A DNA stretch of 64,000 nt, from contig NZ_CP163444.1 of NCBI RefSeq assembly GCF_041053105.1, positions 3,100,001-3,164,000 of the forward strand, in the 5' to 3' direction. The translations under genes were made by a program, and so were the position numbers. The notes beneath the pieces were generated by a model that did not search any database, was not told where the DNA came from, and saw only the letters and a program-made list of their open reading frames with translations. The DNA is from Streptomyces sp. R44 (GTDB taxonomy: Bacteria > Actinomycetota > Actinomycetes > Streptomycetales > Streptomycetaceae). Positions 57,575 through 64,000 of this stretch are shown piece after piece. The first letter of the stretch is position 1; each line of letters starts with the position of its first letter.

Positions 57575-59410
57575 GTGCACCACCGCGCCCCCGCCCCCTC
57601 CCGACGCACCCTCCTCACGGTGACCGCCGCAGCCGCCGCGGCGGCCGTCACCGGCTTCACCGCCCCCGCCGCCCACGCGGAGACCGACGTCCGGGCCACC
57701 GACCTGAGACTCCAGCGGATCATCGACGGGATGTCGCTGGAGGAGAAGGTCGGCCAGCTCTTCGTGATGCGGGTCTACGGCCACTCCGCCACCGCCCCCG
57801 ACCAAGCCGACATCGACGCCAACCTCAAGGAGATCGGCGTCCGCACCGCCGCCGAACTGGTCGAGCGCTACCACGTCGGCGGAGTCATCTACTTCTCCTG
57901 GGCCCACAACACCCGCGACCCGCAGCAGATCGCCGCCCTCTCCAACGGCATCCAGCAGGCCGCGCTCGCCCAGCCCACGCCGGTCCCGGTGCTCATCTCC
58001 ACCGACCAGGAGCACGGCATCGTCTGCCGGGTCGGCAAGCCCGCCACCCTGCTGCCCGGGGCGATGGCCCTCGGCGCCGGCGGCTCGCACGCGGACGCCC
58101 GCAAGGCCGCGGAGATCGCGGGCGAGGAACTCGCCGCCGTCGGCATCCGGCAGAACTACGCCCCCGTCGCCGACGTGAACGTCAACCCGGCCAACCCCGT
58201 CATCGGGGTCCGCTCCTTCGGCTCCGACCCGCAGGCCGTCGCCGGGCTCGTCGCCGCCCAGGTCAAGGGGTACCAGCGGGCCGGGGTCGCGGCCACCTCC
58301 AAGCACTTCCCGGGGCACGGCGACACCGCCGTCGACAGCCACTTCGGCCTGCCGACGATCACCCACACCCGGGAGCAGTGGGCCGAGCTCGACGCGCCGC
58401 CGTTCCGGTCCGCGATCGACGCCGGCATCGACTCGATCATGACCGCGCACATCGTGGTCCCCGCGCTCGACCCCAGCGAGGACCCGGCGACGCTCTCCCG
58501 GCCCATCCTCACCGGCATCCTGCGCGAGCAGCTCGGCTACGACGGCGTGGTGGTCACCGACTCCCTCGGCATGGAGGGCGTACGCACCAAGTACGGGGAC
58601 GAGCGCGTCCCGGTCCTCGCCCTCAAGGCCGGCGTCGACCAGCTGCTCAACCCGCCCAAGCTCGACGTCGCCTGGAACGCGGTCCTGAAGGCCGTCAGGG
58701 ACGGCGAACTGACGGAGGCCCGGCTCGACGAATCGATCCTGCGGATCCTGCGGCTCAAGGCGAAGCTGGGGCTGTTCCGGCAGGCGTACGCGACCCGGGC
58801 GGCCGTCGACCGGGTCGTCGGCACAGACTCCCACCTCGCCCACGCGGACCGGATCGCCGAGGCCACCACGACGCTCCTCGTCAACGAGGACGGCTTCCTG
58901 CCGCTGAGCCCGGCGTCCCACCGCTCGGTGCTCGTCGTCGGCGCCGACCCGGCCTCTCCGTCCGGTACGACGGGGCCGCCGACGACGACGCTCGCGACGG
59001 CGCTCTCGGAGCTGGGCTTCACCGCGACGGCACTGTCGACCGGGATCACGCCGACGGCCGCGAGGATCGAGGAGGCGGTGGGGGCGGCGGCGGGCAAGGA
59101 CGTCGTCGTCGTGGGTACGTACAACGTGTCCGCGACCAGCCCTCAGCGCACGCTGGTGGCGCGGCTCGTGGCTTCGGGGGTGCCGGTGGTGACGGTCGCG
59201 ATCCGGAACCCTTACGACGTCGCGCGTCTGGGCGGCCAGCGGGCGGCCCTCGCCGCGTACTCCTGGACGGACGTCGAACTCCGGGCCGCCGTCCGCGTCC
59301 TGGCGGGCCGGGCCCGGCCCCGGGGCCGGCTCCCGGTCCCGATCCAGCACGCGGACGACCCGACGAAGGTCCTGTACCCGGTGGGATACGGGCTGTCTTA
59401 CGACCGCTGA
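57575..59410 (+). CDS. Glycoside hydrolase family 3 enzyme, Tat-exported
   Basis: 611 residues from GTG 57575 (AAGGAG 5 bases upstream). The N-terminus HHRAPAPSRRTLLTVTAAAAAAAV... with twin Arg and AAHA suggests Tat export. GH3 barrel: LEEKVGQLFVMRVYG, ISTDQEHGIVCRV, KHFPGHGDTAVDSH (NagZ-type His/Asp loop), and nucleophile Asp in GVVVTDSLGM; a C-terminal alpha/beta-sandwich follows (TTTLLVNEDGFLPL...TVAIRNPYDV). Most consistent with beta-N-acetylglucosaminidase, with chitin or cell-wall sugar as substrate; this specificity is inferred. Confidence 0.9.
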   Translation: MHHRAPAPSRRTLLTVTAAAAAAAVTGFTAPAAHAETDVRATDLRLQRIIDGMSLEEKVGQLFVMRVYGHSATAPDQADIDANLKEIGVRTAAELVERYHVGGVIYFSWAHNTRDPQQIAALSNGIQQAALAQPTPVPVLISTDQEHGIVCRVGKPATLLPGAMALGAGGSHADARKAAEIAGEELAAVGIRQNYAPVADVNVNPANPVIGVRSFGSDPQAVAGLVAAQVKGYQRAGVAATSKHFPGHGDTAVDSHFGLPTITHTREQWAELDAPPFRSAIDAGIDSIMTAHIVVPALDPSEDPATLSRPILTGILREQLGYDGVVVTDSLGMEGVRTKYGDERVPVLALKAGVDQLLNPPKLDVAWNAVLKAVRDGELTEARLDESILRILRLKAKLGLFRQAYATRAAVDRVVGTDSHLAHADRIAEATTTLLVNEDGFLPLSPASHRSVLVVGADPASPSGTTGPPTTTLATALSELGFTATALSTGITPTAARIEEAVGAAAGKDVVVVGTYNVSATSPQRTLVARLVASGVPVVTVAIRNPYDVARLGGQRAALAAYSWTDVELRAAVRVLAGRARPRGRLPVPIQHADDPTKVLYPVGYGLSYDR

Positions 59411-59423
59411 CGGGCGCGCGCCG

Positions 59424-59637
59424 CCCGTTGTGGGCAGGCGTTCCGCAAGGGGCGGAACGGGTGGGCACAACGGAACGGCGCCCCTGCCGGCGCCCGAGGC
59501 TCCCGCGCCTGAACCCGCACCCCTGGGACGACGGTCCTGATGGTGCGGGTCAGGGCGCGGAACGCGGAGGCGCCGCGGAAGGGCGCCGTCCCGTGTGCCC
59601 ACCCGTCCCGCCCTGCGGGACGATTGCCCACACGGGG
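59424..59637. repeat. Large imperfect inverted repeat of REP-like units
   Basis: Arm 1 (59424-59521) and arm 2 (59542-59637) are reverse complements over about 97 bases with scattered mismatches, around a 20-base loop. Each arm holds the same unit: GTGGGCA, a TTCCGC/GCGGAA or TCCCGC/GCGGGA stem, CGGGTGGGCAC, then GGCGCC, then ACCCGCACC. It lies between the convergent GH3 and S37 genes, so it may terminate both. Confidence 0.8.
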
Positions 59638-59653
59638 GGCGGCGCCCAGGGTG

Positions 59654-61105
59654 CTACGGGCGCAGGCCGTGTTCGCGGGTGGTGTCCTCGTCGACCGGCG
59701 CGTCGACGCGGGCGTCGAACGCGGCGAGCGGCTTCGCCGCCGCCACCGCCGGGGCCGGGACGCCCGCCCAGGCCAGGATGCGGGCCGTGGCGTTCTCGCG
59801 CTCGGCCTGGACGAGGCCGGCGACGTTCGCGCCGTGGTTCATGCCCGGCGCCACGTACACGTAGGAGTCACGCGTGCCCTTGCCGACGCGGAACTTCTCC
59901 GAGCCCCACGGGTCGTTGCCGCCGTAGACGAAGAGCATCTGGTTCGCGTTCTTGCGGACCCAGTCGTCGACGTCGCGCATGACCCACGGCTTGAACTTCA
60001 TGGGGATCTCGCTCGGCACGAAGCTGCTGGCCGGCTGGTAGCCGTAGCGGCTCAGGCCGTCGAGGTGCGGCTGCTTGATGGTGGGCGAGCCGAGCTCGGT
60101 CGCCGCCTGGTAGTAGTACGGCGTGTAGTACTCCAGGCCCTGGTCGGTGTACGCGGACCAGCCGGAGTACGCGTCGATCGTCTCGTACACGACGTCGTCG
60201 CTCGCGGTCGCCGCGTCCGGGATCTGGTCGCAGACGTCCTGGCCGTAGTACTGCCAGAAGCCCCACACGAAGTCGAGGACGACGGCCTCGTACGCCTTGT
60301 CGAGCGAGCCGACCGTGTTGAAGGTGGCGCCCTCGGACTCGGCCCAGGCCTTGTACTTCTTCTCCAGCGGCTCGCGCCGGACGAGGGCCTCGCGCTGCAT
60401 GTTGTTCAGACGGTCGCGGCAGTCCTTCGTACCGACGGTCTCGAAGAACCGGTCGTAGGCCGAGTCCTCCTTGTTGACCACGTCGTTCGGCGCCACGTAC
60501 GCGACGACGCCGTCCATGTCGCGCGGGTAGAAGCGCTCGTAGTACGTGGCGGTCATGCCGCCCTTCGAGGCGCCCGTGGACAGCCAGTTCTTCCCGTAGA
60601 CCGACTTCAGCGCCGTGTAGATGCGGTGCTGGTCGCTGGCCGCCTGCCAGATGTCCAGCTTCGACCAGTCGGCCGGCTGCGGGCGGGACGGCGTGAAGAA
60701 GCGGTACTCCATGGAGACCTGGTTGCCGTCGATGATCCGGGTCGGCTCGGTCCGGCTCGGCGTGGTGGACAGACCGTAGCCGCTGGTGCGGAAGACGGTC
60801 GGGCGGCTCGTGTCCTTGTGGAGGATCGAGATCCGCTGCTGGAACGTGCCCGCCCACGGGCGCTTGTGGTCGATCGGCTGCTCGTAATTGAGGACGAAGT
60901 AGCGGTAGCCGGCGTACGGCTTCTCCTCGATCAGGCTCATCCCGGGGATCGCCAGGATGCGGTCCTTGATGTCCGTGCTCGTGCTCTGCGAGTCGACGAC
61001 GGCCGCGCTGCCGGTCTCCGTGTCCGCGGCGGTAGCCACACCGGTCGACCCGACGGTGCCTATGAGCACCGAAAGCGACAGCGCCCATCTCAGCGACTTG
61101 CGCAT
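59654..61105 (-). CDS. Secreted S37 (PS-10) / S28-like serine peptidase
   Basis: 483 residues. Sec signal MRKSLRWALSLSVLIGTVGSTGVATAA. The S37 tripeptidyl-aminopeptidase pattern is seen in FVLNYEQPIDHKRPWAGTFQQRI, nucleophile STGASKGGMTATYYERFYP, AYVAPNDVVNKED, Asp in FVYGGNDPWGSEKF and His in APGMNHGAN. Secreted exopeptidase for nutrient peptides. Convergent with GH3 across the inverted repeat. Confidence 0.9.
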   Translation of the reverse strand: MRKSLRWALSLSVLIGTVGSTGVATAADTETGSAAVVDSQSTSTDIKDRILAIPGMSLIEEKPYAGYRYFVLNYEQPIDHKRPWAGTFQQRISILHKDTSRPTVFRTSGYGLSTTPSRTEPTRIIDGNQVSMEYRFFTPSRPQPADWSKLDIWQAASDQHRIYTALKSVYGKNWLSTGASKGGMTATYYERFYPRDMDGVVAYVAPNDVVNKEDSAYDRFFETVGTKDCRDRLNNMQREALVRREPLEKKYKAWAESEGATFNTVGSLDKAYEAVVLDFVWGFWQYYGQDVCDQIPDAATASDDVVYETIDAYSGWSAYTDQGLEYYTPYYYQAATELGSPTIKQPHLDGLSRYGYQPASSFVPSEIPMKFKPWVMRDVDDWVRKNANQMLFVYGGNDPWGSEKFRVGKGTRDSYVYVAPGMNHGANVAGLVQAERENATARILAWAGVPAPAVAAAKPLAAFDARVDAPVDEDTTREHGLRP

Positions 61106-61204
61106 TCACCCTCCCCTTGGTTCACAACGGTGTCGCGAACCTAGCGGGGGCAACGTGTGGACCGCCAGACCCAGTTGATCCTTACTCTTGGACTTTCCTG
61201 TACA

Positions 61205-61609
61205 TCAGCACAGGATCCAGCCCGTCGCCGTCCCCCGGCCCGCCACCGAACCGCTCGCCCGGACGCAGCGGTTGAGCGCGTGGACGGTCAGCGGCCCCGC
61301 CTGCTGGTCGAACCGCCCCGACCGGACGACGGCCCGCCCGCCGCGCGGCTGGAGCGACACGGCCATCGGACGGCGCGGGCCCGGCCGTTTGGCGACGGTG
61401 ACGGCGCAGACGTACTGGCGGGTCCGGTAGAGGCGCAGCTCGCCGGTGGCGAAGGTGATCGTCCGGGTGGGCCGGCCGTGGCAGACGGAGACGGCGTCGG
61501 CGGTCCCGCCGCCCGGCCCGGGGCCGGGGAGGAGGAGCAGCGCGAGGGCGGCGAGGAGCGGGACGAGCACGCGGGCGAGCGTCCGGGGCGTGCCGGCGTC
61601 TGTGGTCAT
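61205..61609 (-). CDS. Hypothetical secreted protein, subtilisin-inhibitor-like size
   Basis: 134 residues. Signal ARVLVPLLAALALLLLPGPG...ADA, then TRTITFATGELRLYRTRQYVCAVTVAKRPG, RPMAVSLQPRGGRAVVRSGRFDQQAGPLTVHALNRCVRASGSV and WILC. Four Cys in the mature part could form two disulfides. I recognise no family. GGGAGAGG precedes the ATG. A perfect 20-bp palindrome lies 22 bases upstream. Confidence 0.75.
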   Translation of the reverse strand: MTTDAGTPRTLARVLVPLLAALALLLLPGPGPGGGTADAVSVCHGRPTRTITFATGELRLYRTRQYVCAVTVAKRPGPRRPMAVSLQPRGGRAVVRSGRFDQQAGPLTVHALNRCVRASGSVAGRGTATGWILC

Positions 61610-61630
61610 GCGTTCCTCTCCCGGGCGAGT

Positions 61631-61650
61631 CGTCGTACGGCCGTACGACG
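61631..61650. promoter_or_regulatory. Perfect 20-bp palindrome CGTCGTACGGCCGTACGACG
   Basis: Lies in the 78-bp gap between the small membrane-protein gene and the secreted protein, immediately before the latter. Could be a repressor site, or a hairpin ending the upstream transcript (no loop, so the operator reading is favoured). Confidence 0.6.
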
Positions 61651-61687
61651 CACGAGGTCCGGGAATGGTTGCCTCCGCATGTACGGG

Positions 61688-62044
61688 TCAGGCGAAGACC
61701 GTCATGACCAGCAGCAGGAAGACGAGTTCCGCGCCGAGCTGGGTCCAGAACGCCGCCCGGCGGACGGTGCCGCGCTCCGTACTCTGAGCGGCCACGAAGG
61801 CCACGGCCGCCAGCGCCAGGATCACGACGTACACAGAGCCCGGAGTCGAGCCGCAGCCCTCCCCGTACTCGACGCAGCGGCCCGCGTTCTCCGTGGTCAG
61901 GGCGGCGATGCCGGCGAGCACGGTCGCGGGCACGAAGAGACCGGCCCCGATCACGGACCGCTTCCGCAGCCGCCGGGCCTCCAGGTCGGCGGCGGAGGGA
62001 ACGGCGGGCGAGACGGTGGCGCGGGCACGGGGGGCGTGGCTCAT
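61688..62044 (-). CDS. Hypothetical small membrane protein
   Basis: 118 residues with three helices (IGAGLFVPATVLAGIAALT, SVYVVILALAAVAFVAAQ, AAFWTQLGAELVFLLLVMTVF) and an ARRLRKR basic segment before the first. The first loop CVEYGEGCGSTP has two Cys. Family not recognised. Shares direction with the next gene, separated from the upstream ABC gene by a terminator. Confidence 0.75.
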   Translation of the reverse strand: MSHAPRARATVSPAVPSAADLEARRLRKRSVIGAGLFVPATVLAGIAALTTENAGRCVEYGEGCGSTPGSVYVVILALAAVAFVAAQSTERGTVRRAAFWTQLGAELVFLLLVMTVFA

Positions 62045-62074
62045 GTCCCCGATTCAAGCCGGGCGGACGGGGGC

Positions 62075-62111
62075 GGGGGATCCGCCGGGATACTCACCCG
62101 GCGGATCCCCC
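62075..62111 (-). terminator. Terminator after the ABC exporter gene
   Basis: GGGGGATCCGCCGGG (62075-62089), loop ATACTCA, and its exact complement (62097-62111), starting 16 bases past the stop codon. Confidence 0.9.
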
Positions 62112-62127
62112 GTACTCAGGATCGGAC

Positions 62128-64000
62128 TCAGACCCGCTCCGGCTCCGCCTCCCCGATGAACGTGTTCCACAGCGTCGCGTACCGGCCGCCCAGGGCCAGG
62201 AGTTCGTCGTGGGTGCCGTCCTCCGCCACCCGGCCGTGGTCCATCACGACCACCCGGTCCGCGCGCGCCGCCGTCGTCAGGCGGTGGGCGACGACGAGGG
62301 TCGTGCGGCGGCCCGCGAGCCGGTCGGTGGCCTGGTTGACCTGGGCCTCGGTCGCCAGGTCCAGGGCCGCCGTGGCCTCGTCCAGGAGCAGGATGTCCGG
62401 GTCGACGAGCTCGGCGCGGGCGAGGGCGATCAGCTGGCGCTGCCCGGCGGACAGGTTGCGGCCGCGCTCGGCGACCTCGTGGAGGTAGCCGCCGTCGAGC
62501 GTGGCGATCATGTCGTGCGCGCCGACCGCGCGGGCCGCCGCCTCGACCTCGGCGTCGGTGGCGTCGGGGCGGCCGTACGCGATGGCGTCGCGGATCGTCC
62601 CGGCGAAGAGGTACGCCTCCTGGGGGACGACGCCGAGCCGGTGGCGGTACGCGGTGAGGTCGAGGTCGCGCAGGTCGGCGCCGTCGGCGGTGACCCGGCC
62701 GCCCGTCGGGTCGTAGAACCGGGCGACCAGCTTGACCAGGGTGGACTTGCCGGCGCCGGTCTCGCCGACGAAGGCGACGGTCTGCCCGGCGGGGATGCGC
62801 AGGTCGATCCCGGTGAGGGCCTCCTCCTCGTCCCCGTACGCGAACGACACGTCCTCGAAGGCGATCTCGCCGCGCAGCGAGAGCACGTCCAGGGGCGCGT
62901 CGGCGGCGGCCGTCGACGTCGGCTCCTGGAGGAGCTCCTGCATGCGCTTCAGCGAGACGGCGGCCTGCTGGTAGCCGTCGAAGACCTGCGAGAGCTGCTG
63001 CACGGGGGCGAAGAAGAGGTCGATGTAGAGGAGGTAGGCGACGAGGGCGCCGGTGGTGAGGGTGCCGGCCTCGATGCGGTTCGCGCCGACGATCATGACG
63101 GCGGCGGCCGCGACGGAGGACAGCAGGGTCACGAACGGGAAGTAGACCGAGATCAGCCACTGGCCCCGGACGCGCGCCTGGCGGTACGAGTCGCTGCGCT
63201 CCGCGAACCGGGCCGCGCCCGAGCGCTCGCGGCGGAAGGCCTGCACGATGCGGAGGCCGGAGACGGACTCCTGGAGGTCGGCGTTGACGACGCTGATCCG
63301 CTCGCGCGCCAGCTCGTACGCCTTCACGCTGGAGCGGCGGAAGTAGTACGTGGCGATCGCGAGCACCGGCAGGGTCGCGAAGACGACCAGGGCGAGCTGG
63401 AGGTCGAGCACGAGCAGCGCGACCATGATGCCGAAGAAGGTCACGACCGAGACGAAGGCGGTGACCAGGCCCGTCTGCAGGAACGTCGACAGGGCGTCGA
63501 CGTCCGTCGTCATCCGGGTCATGATCCGGCCGGTGAGCTCGCGCTCGTAGTAGTCGAGGCCGAGCCGCTGGAGCTGGGCGAAGATCTTCAGGCGCAGCGC
63601 GTACAGGACCCGTTCGCCGGTGCGGCCGGTCATCCGGGTCTCGGCGGTCTGCGCGACCCACTGCACGAGGACGGTGACGAGGGCGAGGGCGGAGGCCGCC
63701 CAGACGGCGCCGATCGCGAGCCGGTTCACGCCCTCGTCGATGCCGTGCCGGATCAGGACCGGAAGCAGCAGGCCCGCGCCCGCGTCGAGGGCGACCAGGC
63801 CGAGGCTGATGAGCAGCGGGACGCCGAAGCCGCGGAGCAGCCGGCGGAGGCCGTACGCGTCCTCGGGCGACACGGCGCGGGCCTCGTCGATGTCGGGGGT
63901 GTCGGTGGCGGGCGGAAGGGCCTCGACGGCGGCGAGGAGTTCGGGGGTGGCTCCGGGCGCCGGGCTCTCGCGGCCGGTGGTCTCGTCCCGTACCCACAGG
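62128..64000 (-). CDS. ABC transporter, fused permease and ATPase, 5' end beyond window
   Basis: At least 624 residues; the frame is open to the right edge with LWVRDETTGRESPAPG and a polar linker before VSPEDAYGLRRLLRGFG, so the GTG at 63873 is probably internal. Six-helix exporter domain (LLISLGLVALDAGAGLLLPVLIRHGIDEG...YFPFVTLLSSVAAAAVMIVG), then ATPase: FVGETGAGKSTLVKLVARF (Walker A), PQEAYLF, signature NLSAGQRQL, ILLLDEATAALD. Typical half of a heterodimeric multidrug or lipid exporter; the partner would lie outside. Confidence 0.93.
   Translation of the reverse strand, partial: LWVRDETTGRESPAPGATPELLAAVEALPPATDTPDIDEARAVSPEDAYGLRRLLRGFGVPLLISLGLVALDAGAGLLLPVLIRHGIDEGVNRLAIGAVWAASALALVTVLVQWVAQTAETRMTGRTGERVLYALRLKIFAQLQRLGLDYYERELTGRIMTRMTTDVDALSTFLQTGLVTAFVSVVTFFGIMVALLVLDLQLALVVFATLPVLAIATYYFRRSSVKAYELARERISVVNADLQESVSGLRIVQAFRRERSGAARFAERSDSYRQARVRGQWLISVYFPFVTLLSSVAAAAVMIVGANRIEAGTLTTGALVAYLLYIDLFFAPVQQLSQVFDGYQQAAVSLKRMQELLQEPTSTAAADAPLDVLSLRGEIAFEDVSFAYGDEEEALTGIDLRIPAGQTVAFVGETGAGKSTLVKLVARFYDPTGGRVTADGADLRDLDLTAYRHRLGVVPQEAYLFAGTIRDAIAYGRPDATDAEVEAAARAVGAHDMIATLDGGYLHEVAERGRNLSAGQRQLIALARAELVDPDILLLDEATAALDLATEAQVNQATDRLAGRRTTLVVAHRLTTAARADRVVVMDHGRVAEDGTHDELLALGGRYATLWNTFIGEAEPERV

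Overview
The window is about 72% GC, with strongly G/C-ending codons, many GTG starts and 4-base ATGA/GTGA overlaps inside operons. With gene content such as a kdpFABC operon, factor-independent uricase, CsoR-type copZ-copA, an S37 (PS-10) peptidase, a BTAD (SARP-like) regulator, an IS701-like protein and a Tat-exported GH3 enzyme, this points to a Streptomyces chromosome or a very close actinobacterium. I saw no tRNA, rRNA, CRISPR array, prophage or intact insertion sequence. Most of the window is housekeeping and accessory metabolism, each module with its own local regulator.

Layout. 1-4.7 kb: end of a DUF4239 gene, a DUF4097 protein behind a cluster of TTGCAA-type inverted repeats, PhzF, a divergent HxlR regulator/AhpD-like pair sharing a perfect double palindrome, a LysR regulator and a cupin. 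4.6-8.1 kb: two divergent IucA/IucC (NIS siderophore) synthetases. 8.1-10.5 kb: two secreted proteins, one phytase/esterase-like and one CYTH-like, each with candidate PHO-box repeats upstream. 10.5-12.7 kb: a small hypothetical gene, a decayed DUF2079 fragment and an HTH_42 protein. 12.7-17.3 kb: kdp potassium pump operon headed by a 27-residue membrane peptide. 17.6-19.3 kb: uricase and a FluC fluoride-channel pair. 19.7-24.1 kb: a domesticated DDE transposase-like protein, a GAF-PucR regulator and a BTAD regulator. 24.4-31.5 kb: DUF1772 protein, vWA lipoprotein, LuxR-like regulator, and an ABC permease coupled to a hydrolase-ABC ATPase fusion protein, then a GNAT acetyltransferase.

31.6-37.9 kb: myo-inositol catabolism, iolC-B-D-A (minus strand) divergent from an iolE-like gene. 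38.1-42.7 kb: mini-HTH protein, MMPL exporter with divergent TetR regulator, and a CPA2 antiporter. 42.8-45.4 kb: copper chaperone copZ and ATPase copA behind a CsoR box. 45.7-50.2 kb: citrate synthase, RecD2 helicase, VapBC toxin-antitoxin. 50.4-54.7 kb: a three-gene sugar operon (Gfo/Idh oxidoreductase, DUF993 aldolase-like protein, sugar-phosphate isomerase) with a divergent LacI regulator that carries a translationally coupled 7-residue leader peptide. 54.9-57.5 kb: P-loop kinase, EamA transporter and LysR regulator. 57.6-64 kb: GH3 enzyme, a ~100-bp-arm inverted repeat, S37 peptidase, two small proteins, and the 3' part of an ABC exporter that runs off the window.

Recurrent theme: almost every divergent gene pair has a visible perfect palindrome (HxlR, LysR, TetR, LacI, inositol, VapBC), and several convergent pairs are separated by a strong GC hairpin or overlap at their 3' ends. 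The observations I consider most worth following up are the possible Pho-controlled secreted CYTH-like protein, the extracellular hydrolase fused through one membrane helix to an ABC ATPase, the DDE protein that has lost its first catalytic aspartate(s), the DUF993 sugar operon, and the leader-peptide arrangement in front of lacI.
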